Shown here piece by piece: positions 1 to 13,071 of a stretch of 64,000 nt of DNA. The DNA lies in NCBI GenBank assembly GCA_036872755.1, contig JAVHNS010000008.1, positions 1,116,001 to 1,180,000 of the forward strand, read 5' to 3'. The notes beneath the pieces are model-generated. The model was given only the letters and a program-made list of their open reading frames with translations, was not told where the DNA came from and did no database searches. The first letter of the stretch is position 1. Every line of letters starts with the position of its first letter. The DNA is from Orbilia blumenaviensis (taxonomy: Eukaryota > Ascomycota > Orbiliomycetes > Orbiliales > Orbiliaceae). The position numbers and the translations under genes were made by a program.

Positions 1-2169
1 TTTTACTTCTCCAGTATTGTATTACTGCACGCGGTGGCAGGCAATCAATTGTTTGGGGAAGCTCGACATAGGGAGACCAATTAGTAACTAGCGGCGTTCG
101 CTGTAAGATGCCATCAGGTTCTGAGGGAGGGGTCGGTGGGTCCACTTTCTTTGTTGTCGCTACGATGCCTGGGATAGGTATGTTAGATATCTTAGATATC
201 GAAGTAAGACCGCGATTATTGCGAGCGATGAACCCTTCGGGGGGCGCCGTCACATTCGTGGGTACCGAATTTGATCTATCGAGTGGAAGAGCATTGGCCA
301 TGCTTGTGGTTTGCGCCCAAAGTAAGACAAAGATGGGTATCAAAGAATAAAAGATGAAAGTATAAATATGTATCATTCGGAGAGCGATAAGCTGACCAAA
401 CGCGAACGACTGGGCCGATGAAATTAGTACTATAGTTAAATCGAGCGTGTTCAGATTGAAATGGCCAGCATACGTGTCAAACGGTCAAAGGTTAGATTTT
501 CTGGTTTCGGTGATAATATTATATAATCAATGAATTGAGAGTATAGTGAGGTGGAATTGTGTTCGGTTGTAGAGGAGTGGTGCCAGATCGGGGACAGATC
601 GATTGACACCATATATATCAATATCCGAGCACTGAATTTTGCAAATTACAATATTAACGTATAGGTTCGGACCGAGACTAGGTTCGTGACATGGTACAGA
701 TTAGAAGGCTTTGGATTATGCGTTAGCTTACACGTGCGGCGGTATTTCTATATAACGTTGCAGATCTTGACTGAGAACCTCAAATAAACAAGTAGATAAT
801 TATGCTGGCGGTCCTCTCGGTAAGCCTATAATCTTTTTATCTAACCAGTGCCCTAGGCTACGATTAAAATTATGCGATTAGGTGACGCTGTTCGACTTTT
901 GGTTATCAATGCATGCATTATTATAATGTTATAGCTCACCCGTGCGTGTAGACGTGGGGTGGCAACTTTGTAACATAATTAGTTTGAATGGCGCTCTCTG
1001 TGTCGTTCTTTTCATGCAGGCGGAAAATAAGCCAGCCCTTATGGCACATCATATCTCCCTCAGTAGCCGGAGAATCTTTATCCCGGATTTACTAAGTTTT
1101 CTAGGAATCAGCAGGGCTAGAGCGCGAAGATATCGCGTTAAATTGGCAAGCCTAACATGCCAACAATGGTGTTTGACTTGTCAGGTCCCAGGTGCAGGTG
1201 CGAATGTATGGCTCATGTAAGCCGAAACAGTTGGATATGTCGCTAATCCTGAGGGCATAATCTAGTTTCAGAGCCTTTCAGAGCTTTAGTCAACGTTAAT
1301 AACAGTTAAAATCCACATTTTCACTTATTCGACGTCGCATCGTGGTCAAAATTACTGGTCAGTATTACCGAAGAACACAGGAAAGATGTAGACTTGATAG
1401 TACTTTCCTAAAGTATAAATCCGTTAGATAGCCGATATAAAGTAGCTATGAGCTTTTAAACATGTAACTTGGACGCCTTCAATGTTAAACCAGAAGCTGC
1501 CCGCGTTACAATACGTGTTCATGAGCTGATCTCCACTATATGCCTGATATTCAACCCACGTGCACCCTCAAGCTTACCAATAGCTGGTGAGTTGTTATAT
1601 GTTTTTGCGTTGGTAGAAAGATCGATCTGGAGCATGATTACTCACTCAAAAAGTTGAACTGAAATATTTAAGAACAAGACGGCAGCGAGGGGTTTAGACA
1701 TGCATACACAGTGAGACGCCTTTGTACTACGATGCACGATGATCCATAATATCGGTGCACCGTGGACCTCCTTTCCACGTCATGCCAACAGTAAGATAAA
1801 CAGCTTAGAATGGGAAATTGACGCCGTTAGCCAATTGGCGCCAACTATGTTTCAAATTTTGCAAATTCTGAATTCCCGAGAACAAAAGTTGTATGAGAAG
1901 CCAAAGTTTAGCCCTGCATAAACCGTGTTCCCTTAATACCGATCAAAGATACACAAACCCATCAGTTGGGCCTCCAGAGTTATGGCAAATGCTCTCTCGG
2001 GAATGTAGTATACTAGTCAGAATTCCAGGTTCCATCAACACTTTTCAACACATGGTCTGTTTTGACTCTAGAGTCAATATTGCTGAAGAGTCAGGCAGAC
2101 TTTACATATCATAAACCGACCGAGTAAGTTTTAGAGTGCGAACTGAGTAGTACTAGAATATATAAAGTA
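1..2169. other. gene-poor stretch, no supported gene
   Basis: AT-rich DNA with only short scattered open frames (the longest about 90 codons). None shows a recognisable domain, a good start context or a convincing exon chain. I see no transposon ends or tRNA here. Confidence 0.6.
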
Positions 2170-3241
2170 CTACCCCCCTTTAGATGTTGGAATGTTGCAA
2201 ATCTTCTTGTAAGATGCATTCCTGCAAGCCGACTTCCAGGTTGCTATTTGCGTGGCATCTGTGGTATTGAAATATATATCGACACTTCTAACTGAGAGTA
2301 TGCTGTTTATTACCGGTGGACCAGCGGACCAATCTATCAGGCTCAATGCCCAGCTCATCAGCACTTGGACGTAAGTAAGACTTGAAAATTGGTGTTCAAG
2401 AGAACTCACATAGATCTCCGTTACTCCAATTATTAATTAATATCTGCCCCGCAATCCTGGGAATAAACCTAGTGTAAGTACCATAAGCATCTCCGTCAAC
2501 CCAATATCTCACTCCAGCTTTCAACCAATCGAATCGGTATTCATGGTAGCCTTTTGTAGGATCAAATTTCCCATCAAAGGGAACAACTTTATAGTTTCTC
2601 AAGGCTTGTGCTTCCGTTAAAGGCTGAACGGTTAGTTGAACACCCGGTTTTGGGACACCATCTGCTTGGGCTGTAGTATTATGTATATGGCTTGTGAGGA
2701 TTTCAATATCAATTTCATGATTATCGTCTTTGTAGAAAAATATCCCGCTACAAGCACCTGCGATAGGACTGACTTTGACGTTAAATCTAAAAGACCCATA
2801 GAGTATTTTATCCACCATAGTGCTAATCTCTGCACTGCCGATAGAGTTGCGACTGGTGGAGCCACCAGTGACAATGAGCTCCAAAGCTTTGGATCTCGAG
2901 TTGTATTTTACATTTGACGGTGAGTAGGTTATGTTTTTAGGCGTGGATGTCTGTTGATAATCGCTCACAATCCATCCTTGTTTTGAAAGAGAAGCTGTTA
3001 GATTGGAGCTTGTAAGGGCGGAGGGATCGAGGTTGATATGGTGGGTAAAAGTTTGCTTCGTTTCAGGGATATAGTACCCGCAGGCGCAGGTGGCAACGTT
3101 AACAGATACTGATTCGCTTCTGTCCCGCGAATAGAGAGCTTGGTAGGTCCGGCGAGCTCTTGGGGTCAGCTTAAACAGACTAGCTTGAACACTGGCCACT
3201 AGTAGTGTAAAATAAAGGAGAATCCGGAACTCGGGATACAT
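2170..3241 (-). CDS. secreted GH16 family beta-glucanase/transglycosylase-like protein
   Basis: Two-exon model, complement(join(2170..2333,2410..3241)), 331 aa. The N terminus is a hydrophobic signal peptide (cut expected near residue 20), so the product should be secreted. A Cys-containing CACGYY block and the FTHHINLD motif follow, as in fungal GH16 proteins of the endo-1,3(4)-beta-glucanase/Crh-like type. The catalytic signature EIDIE lies near residues 180-185 and supplies the nucleophile and acid/base glutamates. YHEYRFDW and YWVDGD follow as in the family. The 76-nt intron (2409-2334) uses GTGAGT and an acceptor at TGATAG, restoring NGDLYWSAGPP, which fits the family better than the nearer AG. 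The substrate is probably cell-wall or plant beta-glucan (inferred). The exact subfamily is unknown; the fold assignment is firm. Confidence 0.9.
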
Positions 3242-4713
3242 GTTGGTATGATGTATATCTTATTTGTAGTGTGTCCGGTGGTATTTTTCACCGTAAGAGA
3301 AGCCTCAGTCGTGGGATGGGTAGTAATATAAATGCAGACCTTCGGGCCCAAATAAATCCAGATGGCTCGTTATGAGAAGAGCATAACGTAAATTCCTGAG
3401 TACATAGATGGGGCCCTGCTGGTTTATATACGTGGATCCGCATAGGATCATCGGTTGTGCAAAACGAGTCCCGGAAAAACTTCTCTGGGGATACGCGAGC
3501 AACCAAAGTCTCGAATGAAGTTAAGATCTCGAAGATCTGGGCTAGTGTTTCACTGATCCGGAAATTGACTTTTTTTTAGTTACCCGCTTTGGGAATGGGT
3601 ATAATACATCGCTGGGCTGATGTTTCGTTGTGGTACGGCAACTAAGGGGGTGTGGTGCTTAGTTTATTAGGTCAAAGTTGCCGATATACTTTTGAATTAT
3701 CTCGCCTGCGAGACCAAATCTAGCTTTTAATCCGCCTCTATATTTCGAATCCACAATGTGTATGTATACCTTTTAAATGCCTGCATCGTGGTGGGCATAT
3801 TATATGTGGTAGCCAAATGTTGTGTTTTCTGCGTTGTTATTGATCGGAGATCTTAAGAGGCTTCAGTTGCTGGTTGTCGGGGCCAGCAGGCCAGTAGGTA
3901 AGCCAGGCTGCAGGCGCAGGATAGCTATATATAGTTAAGTTGCGAGCACGAGATCGATCGAGACCCGGGTCCAGCATCGGTTACACTAAAGGACATGCCA
4001 TACGGGAAAAGGCTGCGTTTTCTAGGCTGTCTATCAAACACAAACACAAGTCGGTCTTAAATTCGGCTTCGTAGTATCAAAAACATAATAAAGGGACATT
4101 AAGATGTCTTCAAGGCACATAGGGTTTCTCAAAAAAAGCACCACTTCCCTTACAGCAGATCTAGGTATCTGTGGAACTAACTGCCCAGGTGGTCATAACA
4201 AAAATATACCTAGCCTACCTGGTACCTATAGGTATATTCAAAGGTCAAAGGTTGTGGTCATGATCGAATAATGCCTATTGCCGCGCGTGGCAGATCCAGA
4301 TCTGCCCCCAAGAGCCCTCACTTGAGTGTGTCTTTGCATAATTAACTATAAATCTGCAATAACTCGGAGTTTTCGTTAAATCCCACCTATAATCAGTTGA
4401 CCGCCCATTTATTTGCTCCTAACATACCTATCTACTCACCAAGTATCTAGGTGGTTGAAAATCAAGGGATTTCACTAAGACTCTGTACATCAAGCTCAAG
4501 ATTCAAGCCCTCTCGTACAATCTTTCAATCACTGGGTCATTACGACGACCACCCCAGCGTTTCCTCGAACCTCGTTCTGTCACTTAACTAATACTCTTTC
4601 ACTCGAACTTATTAAAATACCTATTGCGATATCGAATTACGTGTATACGTTTCAAACCCGCCATAAAATTCAAAAAGTATCTCAAGCGATCCAGGCATAA
4701 GGGTAACCTCTGA
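3242..4713. other. intergenic, 5' flanks of the GH16 and DUF2235 genes
   Basis: About 1.5 kb between two divergent genes, so it should hold both promoters. Repeated CCTAGGTA/TACCTA-like words occur near 4160-4240 and 4425-4450. No gene is supported; a short reverse frame at 3288-3506 has no recognisable content. Confidence 0.5.
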
Positions 4714-7700
4714 ATGCCAGGAATACCGAAGTATACACGACACCCCAAAAGAGGGCAACATCCTCCATTTCCTGTCTCCAGCATCGATCCACGATTGAAT
4801 CCGATGGACCTTTTGGATTCTTCGGCGATTAGCCATGCTGTTAAACTTCCACCATCAGCGATGTCTGTGCCGGCAATACTTCCTCAACCCCAAGTAATTT
4901 CGGCGCAGCTGGGACTTCTGGACAATGCACTTAGATCCAATAAACCGATACCAGAACTCCAGGAAATTCTGAAAATCGCCGACCCCGCGAACGTAAGCTC
5001 CCTGCCCCCAATGGGAGATGAAGACGCCATTGTGGACAAAGGGATCTCCTCTGGTATACTTAACCCGGCAGGCTGGTTATCCGCTTTGTCAAATCCAACC
5101 GCCATCCCTGAGAAGTTGGCAGCTGTGACGAATGTTTTAAAGACGGGTGGTCCATTGAATAACACTGCAAAGCTATTTGGTGCGGGGGCACTGCCGGCGC
5201 CAGCCCCCCATTCTATCTCGAGAGCACTGTCAGTCATAACCAGTGCGCTTTCTATAAATAACTTGATTCCGGGTATAGAGGGCACGGGGACGCACCCGAG
5301 CCCCCTTCCGCAAGTTGTGTCTGGGGCATTATCTACCGTTACCAATGCTCTAAGGTCTAGTAATCTAATTCCTGATCCTTTCAGAGGGCTAGTAGGTGGC
5401 CTAACAGCCCTGACGCCACTACCAATATCTAGAATAGTCCCGAGAGGAAACGACACCAGTATCCTATCGGAGTTGTCGCCGGAATCGCTTTCTGAGGCCG
5501 TGGGTACTGTTGCGAATGCGTTAAAATCTGGGAATCTAATTCCAACTGATCACAAATTTCCTGAGGGGTCACCACTACCACTTCCGGGCCAAGTTGCAGA
5601 TGCCCTTTTCGGGATCACTAAGGCTCTCCATTTAAATGACTTGATTGCGGATGCTACAAACCTACCCGCCACGATACTTCCGACACCTCTAGCACAAACT
5701 ACTTCGGAAACCCTCCAAACTATAGCCACAGCTTTGAACTCTGGTGTGGGGGTTTCTGATGCTACAGCACTCGCCAGTGCAAGTGGTTTGCCGGATTCTC
5801 TGAGCAAGGTGATATCTGAAACCATTGGGAAAGCCTCTACGCTACCACCCGAGTTAGCGGATGCTGTCAAGAAGACTCTAGGAACAATATCGAGCACACT
5901 AAATTCCAGCGATCAGCTCCTAGATGCGACTAGTCTTCCAGGGTCCGCACTAGAAGCACCTATCACACCGGCTGTTGGAGATACTCTGGATACCCTCGCT
6001 GCACTTCCATCACCAGTAAATAATATTGTGTCTGCAATTATCGATTCTATTGCTGGTGCTGTAAAAGGCAGTGATTTGACAAGTTTGGGCATTGATAAAT
6101 CATCCAAGTCTGTTACTTTTGACGTACCAGACGCGGACAATTCCACGAATGCCAACCCGCTTCCAGACGGCCACAAGGGTAAAAGAATCGTTATTTGCTG
6201 CGACGGAACATGGCAAGACTCAGATAACGGTGATGGTTTACCATCAAATGTCACGCGCTTTGCCCGCGCTCTGAAAAGTGTGAGTGATGACGGGGTTGCG
6301 CAAATAATTTACTATCAAAGCGGGATTGGTAGTGCATATGCATCCAAGCTTGGAAGACTGATTGCGGGTTTGTGGCTCCTATTTTATTTCGGAACTGAAA
6401 AATCACAATATCTGACAGGTTTTCTTTAGGCGGGACTGGACTCGGCCTCTCGGAACATGTTCGGGAAGCGTTTGTATTCATTAGCAACAACTATCATGTT
6501 GGTGATGAGATCCATATTGTTGGTTTCTCTCGGGGCGCTTTCACCGCGAGGTCCATAGCTGGACTAATGGGAAGGATTGGCGTCCTCACTAGGCGGGGCA
6601 TGGAAAACTTTAGCAAAATATACGAGGATTATATTAATTTTAAGCTCAGGGATGATGATTATATCGATACACAAGGATGGGAAAGGATAAAAGGTGTTTC
6701 CATTAAAACAATTGGATGTTGGGTACGTAGACGTCTTTCTACTGCCTTTGTTGACAGAGATACTAACGGTTTCGTATTTTCTAGGATACCGTTGGCGCAT
6801 TGGGGATACCGACAAGTCCTATAATCGAAAAGTGCAAATGTAACGACAAATACAAGTTCCACGACACAGATCTTACTTCATGTAAGTTTATTGTCTAATT
6901 CTACATTTATTTCGGCTACATATAATTTTAAGTAGGACCAATACTAATCAGTTATACGCCATGCGCATTGCACAGCTACCGAGAATGCTTTTCACGCTCT
7001 TGCCCTCGATGAGCACAGGATGCCGTTTACTCCAACTTTATGGCGGCTGCCAATTCCAGCCACAGCAGAGAGGCATACAGACATGATACCGAATCTAAAG
7101 CAGGTGTGGTTTCCAGGAGGTACGACGCGTAGTGCGACTTCACAAGCAAACTTTTTTCAACTGCGCTGATACATTTCATAACAGTCCATACCAATATTGG
7201 TGGGGGTTACAAGGATCAAGAATTATCTGATCTCACTCTTGTCTGGATGATTGATCAGTTTATTCCATTCCTTGCGTTTGATCTTGACTACGTCAAATCT
7301 CTTCGAGATTCGTCGGGTGCTAGCGGCTGGGCTTCTGGCGCAATTCCTAACTCTTTCGTTGGCGTCATGAAGATTACTACGAGCAAAGTGCGGACGCCTG
7401 GTGGCTACTTTGCTGACCCACCCAAATCGCCTCTAAAACGGGCAATGACGTTTGGAGCTGGAGTGTTTGGCCAACGAGGTATTAGAAGTGTTACAAACGA
7501 AGAGATCCACCCGAGTGTTAGAGGGCGCATGGTTGCAAGCAACGGTGAATGGTGTAGCCGTGCACTTTTTGGATGGACATGTGAAAAGAAAATCGTGCAA
7601 GCAGCTACCGGCCCGACGGAGAGATGGGTCTGGACAAATCCTAATACTGGAACCGAATTGGTTGAGTCAGATATGGGAGAAAACGAGAAACTGCTGGCGG

Positions 7701-7816
7701 GAACGGAAGTTCTAGAGAAGCTGACTTCATTAGTGACGGTACCCTTGAGGAAGAATAAAGGAACAGGAATGGATAAGGTGCCCGTTGATAGCAAGTGGGC
7801 AGAGAAATTGGACTAA
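4714..7816 (+). CDS. DUF2235 alpha/beta hydrolase with N-terminal tandem-repeat region
   Basis: Five exons, join(4714..6367,6430..6722,6785..6881,6976..7119,7185..7816), 939 aa. Residues about 60-460 are imperfect repeats of roughly 45-55 residues built on an ALxxVTxALxSxNLIPD-like core with Pro-rich spacers. The DUF2235 domain begins near residue 489 with CCDGTWQDS. It continues with GGTGLGLSEHVREAF, the nucleophile elbow GFSRG, the DTVGALGIP segment carrying the likely acidic residue, and VHTNIGGGY carrying the likely His. This is the same fold family as the Tle1-type phospholipase effectors, so lipid or ester hydrolysis is plausible; the substrate is unknown. Introns of 62, 62, 94 and 65 nt restore each family block. 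No signal peptide is seen. The start is uncertain: ATG 4714 has weak context and 4804 is the next choice. Confidence 0.88.
4890..6085 (+). repeat. in-gene tandem repeat encoding about 45-55 aa units
   Basis: At least seven degenerate units recur in the translated frame, each with an amphipathic ALxxITxALxSxxLI core followed by a D/P/T-rich spacer. Examples are VSGALSTVTNALRSSNLIP, LSEAVGTVANALKSGNLIP and VADALFGITKALHLNDLIA. They have diverged at the DNA level, so the repeat is visible mainly as protein. Confidence 0.7.
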
Positions 7817-9325
7817 AGCTGCCTTTCTGAGAGGTATGTTGCGGTCCAATACACATTGTGTGGTATTCGCCTTATTGGTCTTACGCGTTTACGCTGCATT
7901 CTTTCATTTGATTGCTTGAGGAATAGAGCACCCTCAGTAGTTTCCGGCTTGATTCGCGCTGCTATAGTAAAATAATTGATCACACCAACCCACCATATTA
8001 GGACTAGAGGGGTTTTAACACTAGTGTTGAGTTTTGTGCCTGTGCTTCAACCACGAAAGCGGTCTCCCGCAGACGAATGAAACACTGACACCATTCCTTG
8101 TGCTCCATAGACGGGGCGGAAGTAACATTTCGGGTTTAACAAGGGTATATGTACCGTCATTGAATTCATACCGAATGGTAAACCCGAATTCACTTGACGG
8201 CGTTTGACGTCAATGAAAGTTCCCCTTCCTGAACAAGAATACTTCCCCTTCGGGCGCCCCCTCCTACTATCAGGGAGAAGAAGGATAGGGTTGTTTTGTC
8301 TTGTAGGTGTTGTTCTCGAAAAATCCAACAATTGCAGCATTGGTCCTCAACACTCTATACAACGCGTGAGCACATGTGCCACACATAGCCTTGTACCAAT
8401 TCTCTCCCTATGAAAACGATCACACTGTGAAGGTGCGCCGTTCCACCGCCGAGATATCGCGGACTCTATGTTCACGTTTTACCGTATATTACATGTGTTA
8501 AGTATTGGTTTTAGTCCTGTCACCAACCAGCCAGATGCATATGAACGTCCGGCAGTTTTCTAAAGAAAGAAACCAAGAGCCTTGACGCCTCCCAGGAAGC
8601 TGCATAATGCCCTTGTCGGCTTCTCTATCGATAATTCGCCAACACTCTAGACCCCACATCTGCAAGATAGCTGAAAAAGAGTATCGATTGGCCGACAGAG
8701 CTAGTCTAGAAGAGCTGCCCGGTCGGCTTGGTATGCAGATTTGCTGCGAACGGCTCGTTCACTATCGGTCCAATGTGTTTCGCCCAAACGTCAACTGGAA
8801 TGCTGCAAAAGACAGAGGAAGCTTCGGAACCGAAAGTGAAGGACAGGTACAAGATTCGATCGCCTGCAGGGGATTCGTTGCGGGGCATAAAAAACGGGGC
8901 AATGATGGCGGCCGCTATCCAACCGCACAGCCCGTTTCGTTTTTTCACGACATATATTGTCATTTACTAGGGTTGTCGATCTAGGTTCCAGCATAGAAAA
9001 GGAAGGCTGGTGCCATTTTGAATCCTCCCCATTCCTTCCGTTCAAGTATCAACGAAAGCGGTCTGATTTCGTCTATTTGACGTCTCGTCTGGTATTTAAG
9101 ACTTCTTGGTCTTCGATGAATCCGTCAGAGTAGTATTTCTTCTCAGCGAGGCCCACCAGTTTTCAACTCGTAAATCTTCCTGCCATCATTCCACGGTTTA
9201 AACACCAGGTACTCCGTACATTCCATAGTTCCGAGCCGTAAAATTCCACGAGCGCAAAAACACCGAATCTATTCACAGAGCCCCCCAATCGATTAGAAGA
9301 GGGGGAGAGATAAAAGGCATACCAA
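7817..9325. other. intergenic, no supported gene
   Basis: 3' flank of the DUF2235 gene and 5' flank of the next gene. An open frame at 8607-8984 (125 codons) and its reverse-strand partners have no recognisable motif, so I do not call them. Sequence just before 9326 is purine-rich. Confidence 0.5.
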
Positions 9326-11676
9326 ATGATTGAACCAGTAACCCTATTTTCCGTTATTGCGGGCGTTACAAATCTTGCGACCCGATTAACTATTGACCTT
9401 ACTCGCCTGACCGTAACGCTCAAAAATGTACCGGATCAGATAACCCAGGTCTGTAATGAGATGGTATCATTGAACACCACGCTGAGCACCCTGCAACAAC
9501 GTTTCAACCCCACAGAATCAGGGTATACGGAAGAACAATTGGTCTGTCTGGAGACTGTAATCACATCGACGAAGGAAACACTTATACAGCTGGCAAAATT
9601 GAGCAACGCCTGTGAAACGACAGGAAAGAAAAAGCCAGGAGTGACGGGAATTTGGAAGAAAATGAACTGGACGCTCAACGAGTCTGAAATTGCAAGCTAT
9701 CGAAGCGGATTAGTTGGCTACACGGCAATGCTAAATTTGTTAACAGCGACATTGGCAGAGTAAGTTCAGGGCGTCCCTATATAAGGTCATATGTTGTACC
9801 GCCATCGAGGAAATAGCAGCTAATATTATCTATTCTCGTCAAAAGTCAAAGAGGAGCAAATATCGAGGCAATGGTAACTAAAACGAACGAGATGCTACAA
9901 ACTCTCGTAGAGCGCAGGAATAGAATCTCAATGATGTCTGCGGAAACAATGGAAACTATGAATCCAAAAACCGTACAAAACCCGAAAGTGCCGCCAAAGT
10001 TGCCGTTGAAAGGTAGAAAGCGGTCAAGCTCCGTAGCGAGCCAAATAGTAGACCATCGCGGTCGGAAGTATTCAGAATCCACACAATCCAGGAGCCGCTC
10101 TGTAGCACCGTCAGTATCACGAGGGGGCTCTTCGACTGGCGTTCCGGCAGATATTCGTGATCTTAGAGGAGTGGAGATAAATCACCCATATCAATCTCAT
10201 TCACGGGATAATTGGAGAAGTAGATCCGCCTCCACTTCACGTCTGCCTCTACCGAGTTCAACCCCTCCTCCTCCCTTACCTGCGGCAGCGAGTTGTCTGC
10301 ATCTTGATATGCCTAATAGGCAAACTGCTGGAGCGAACCGCGGCTTGCCTTCCCCACCTCCAGAATATACCGAGCTTGCGCCCGGTATGCTCGATGATGT
10401 GTCGTCTGAAACACGCTCGCAACGTCAAATAATACGAACAGCTCGATCACCAGCGCCGCCATCTTCTCGCTCCGCTAGTTCCACAAGATCGGCTAGTTCC
10501 CGGCCATTTTACCGTCGAGCCCTTTCCTCAACTTCAACTAGAACCCCAGATTCTGAACCAACAGCAATTCAATTAACTAGGGTTGCTTCTCGGGTTCCCG
10601 TAATCCCGCCAACACCCGCTCTCCCTGCTAGAGGAAAGCTAGATGGTCATAAACTAGAGTTTGCTGGGAAATGGTATAGCAAGCCCACTTTCCAATATTA
10701 CTTGACCTCTTATTAACAACCATTACCAGGACCATCAAAGAAATAAGAATCAACGATTCATTCATGGGCTCAGGTGTTCTATTCTTGAAAAAAGACGAGC
10801 CCAGCAAGCGAGTACTCGTCAACTTACGACTTGATAGTAGCAAGGACACTCGCCTTTCATATCGATGTAAGTTTGTATTGCATATGGCATATGCGTTGAG
10901 ATACCAAAATTCTAATACGCGCTGTAGGGATAGAGTCGTCATCAGCGACAAGGACAAAACCGTCATCCATGTTCACTGGCCCTTCTTATGTTCTTAGGAG
11001 CCTTGTTCGGGCTGACGATTATTCTGGTATTGCTACTGGAAAAACCTCTGTTAAGCTGGAAGATATTGATTATCTTGCTGGCCAACGATCTTTGATGATT
11101 GCGATAAATTTAATCCAACAGTCACCACCTGATTGGTTGGTCGATACAAAGCCTCAGAGTGTTCCAATGCCTTATAACAATGGAATCCACGCCCCTGCGC
11201 CTATCAGCCCACCAACGGGAACCGTTCGCAACTTTTTCAGGTCAATCCGCGCGCCTTCCGAGTCGAATTATTCTGAGCCATACCCATCTCCTGGAAGTAG
11301 CCATCGAGGTTTCTCAAATAACTTTTCAAGACCAACCCTGCAACATCAATATGGGGTGTATTCTAATGTGACCGCGCCTCCGACCCCCCCTGATTCACCA
11401 TCTGAAGCTTCTTTAGGAGGCCGAAGCCGTCGCCCTAGCTTTGGGAGCAGCGTTGGAACGGTAGATAGTAGGGTCGCGGGACCTGGCTACGAAAACAGTC
11501 ATCCTATCCCAAGGAATCATCGGGAGGCAAGACCAAGAACAACCGACCCAATAAGATGCTCTAACCCTCAGACCAGGTGCGAATTTTCTGGGGAGCAACC
11601 ATCCGCCCCTCCAAAGCGAGGAAGACAGCGGACTCGGCGAGGACCAGGCTCTTGGTTTTCGTTCGCAAGAAGCTAA
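9326..11676 (+). CDS. fungal STAND-type N-terminal domain protein with disordered Ser/Arg/Pro-rich region
   Basis: Four exons, join(9326..9759,9846..10673,10730..10866,10928..11676), 715 aa. The first ~150 residues begin MIEPVTLFSVIAGVTNLATR and form a helical domain of the kind found at the N terminus of many fungal STAND/NACHT-like and azaphilone-PigL-like proteins. After that come about 230 residues rich in Ser, Arg and Pro. A short ordered block follows (TIKEIRINDSFMGSGVLFLKK, continuing through VLVNLRLDSS and FTGPSYVLRSLVRADDYSG, about residues 420-500), then a disordered C terminus with an Arg-rich end. No NTPase or repeat domain is present, so this is an N-domain protein without the usual STAND core. 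Introns of 86, 56 and 61 nt have good GT-AG sites and keep frame. Function unknown; a signalling or regulatory role is only inferred. Confidence 0.82.
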
Positions 11677-13071
11677 GCTAGCTCTCGGTGAGGCGAGAGC
11701 CCATCCGAAACCCAATGAAATATCTGTTGGGCCATGTGAAGAGGCATCCTAGCGTTTCTAGGGATTACATCTTTACCAAGTATCTAGAGTTATGGTTTCC
11801 GCAATGTTAGCATGAGGCTTAGCGAGGAGGGTATAGAAACATCGAAAATGTGGCTGGACTCACATTCTTCTTTCTCATAGTTCTTTCACTTGGTCACATT
11901 TTGATTCTGCGCCTACGGGAAAGGCTTATAACTGGGTTTCTTTTCATAAAGCGCTCGTTGAAAATCTTGATATACCCCTTTCGCAAAACTTTTCCTGTTT
12001 GCTAGATTTTATATATATTTACTAGTGCTTCGATAATGTCGGCACGACTCTACTTTAAAGTTTCCTTTGTTACTTGCTTTAGGGAGTTATTCGTGTATTT
12101 TATCAAAAGAGATTCTTTGGACATATAGAAAAAGCGCCCCGTGATCTTGGTTTCAATTTTGTATGCTTTTGACATGGCTCCAGAGAGACTAGTCTACCTT
12201 GAGTTGTCTGTCTCTTGAGCTTAGTTCTCGAAGTATTCTCCCTTACCTGTGTCTTTTATTTTTGCTTTTATTTTGTTTATTCCATTTGGGCATTTTAGTT
12301 GACACCTTGCTAAGAGAGCAGAATTGTCGGCCTGTAAGATAATTTATATGCGATGAGAATGGTCATAACATCCATCCAGAGTTTGTAAAGAATCTAGACA
12401 GATATCTAAGAACATCAAGTGTTGATGTGTATTCAATGGTTTCTTTGAGCTAAACTCGCAGCTATAATCTAAGAAGCTTTGTTTCCACTAGTATGTAATT
12501 AAAGAGGTAGTTTGAGCTAACTATTGGGCCTAGTCACCAGTTTCAACGAAACGAACGCTAGTTTATTGTAAAGTCATGATCGAAGTTTCGAAGTCAGTAT
12601 ACAGTTCCCTAAAGTCCACAGTGCATATGATGTCGAAACACAAAGGAATACAGGCTCTTGTACAGTGCTTTCGATGCGAATGCTAAGATGTTTATGTACC
12701 TGCAGCCGCAATAATGGTCTCAAATCATGTTAAAATCCAACTTGAGACTTTTTGCATCTGCACAGAGTCGGTTGATGTGGATTTCTTCTTTAAGGAGCCT
12801 ACGCACGGATAGGAAACCAAGAGTATATAAAGCAGGAATAAAACCTTGAACTGTACGTACCGCAACTTTGAAGCCAATTTAAGTTGAAGTGTGAATTCAC
12901 TATCTAGATCGAGCTTTTACGTAGAACTAATGCAGTCGCGGGTATTATAGTAATATAAATCGAATCATAGACAAGCTTCCTTCCATTCTAAACTGGGTTA
13001 TTAGGCCTCTTTTCAACCGTCCACTCCACCATTTGACCAGTATCTATAGGTCTCCCCACCTTGCTATCGAA
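11677..13071. other. intergenic, AT-rich
   Basis: About 1.4 kb of T-rich DNA with no coding frame of note. It includes the 3' flank of the previous gene and the promoter of the following regulator, with a TATA-like site at 12824. Confidence 0.5.
12824..12831 (+). promoter_or_regulatory. possible TATA box
   Basis: TATATAAA lies about 240 bp upstream of the ATG at 13072 on the same strand. Position and sequence suit a fungal core promoter, but there is no transcript support. Confidence 0.35.

Noticed and set aside
3288..3506. two overlapping reverse frames upstream of the GH16 gene
   Set aside because: Short, no motif, and in different frames from the GH16 exons.
8607..8984. 125-codon open frame on the plus strand
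   Set aside because: No motif, weak start context and overlapping frames of similar length on the other strand.
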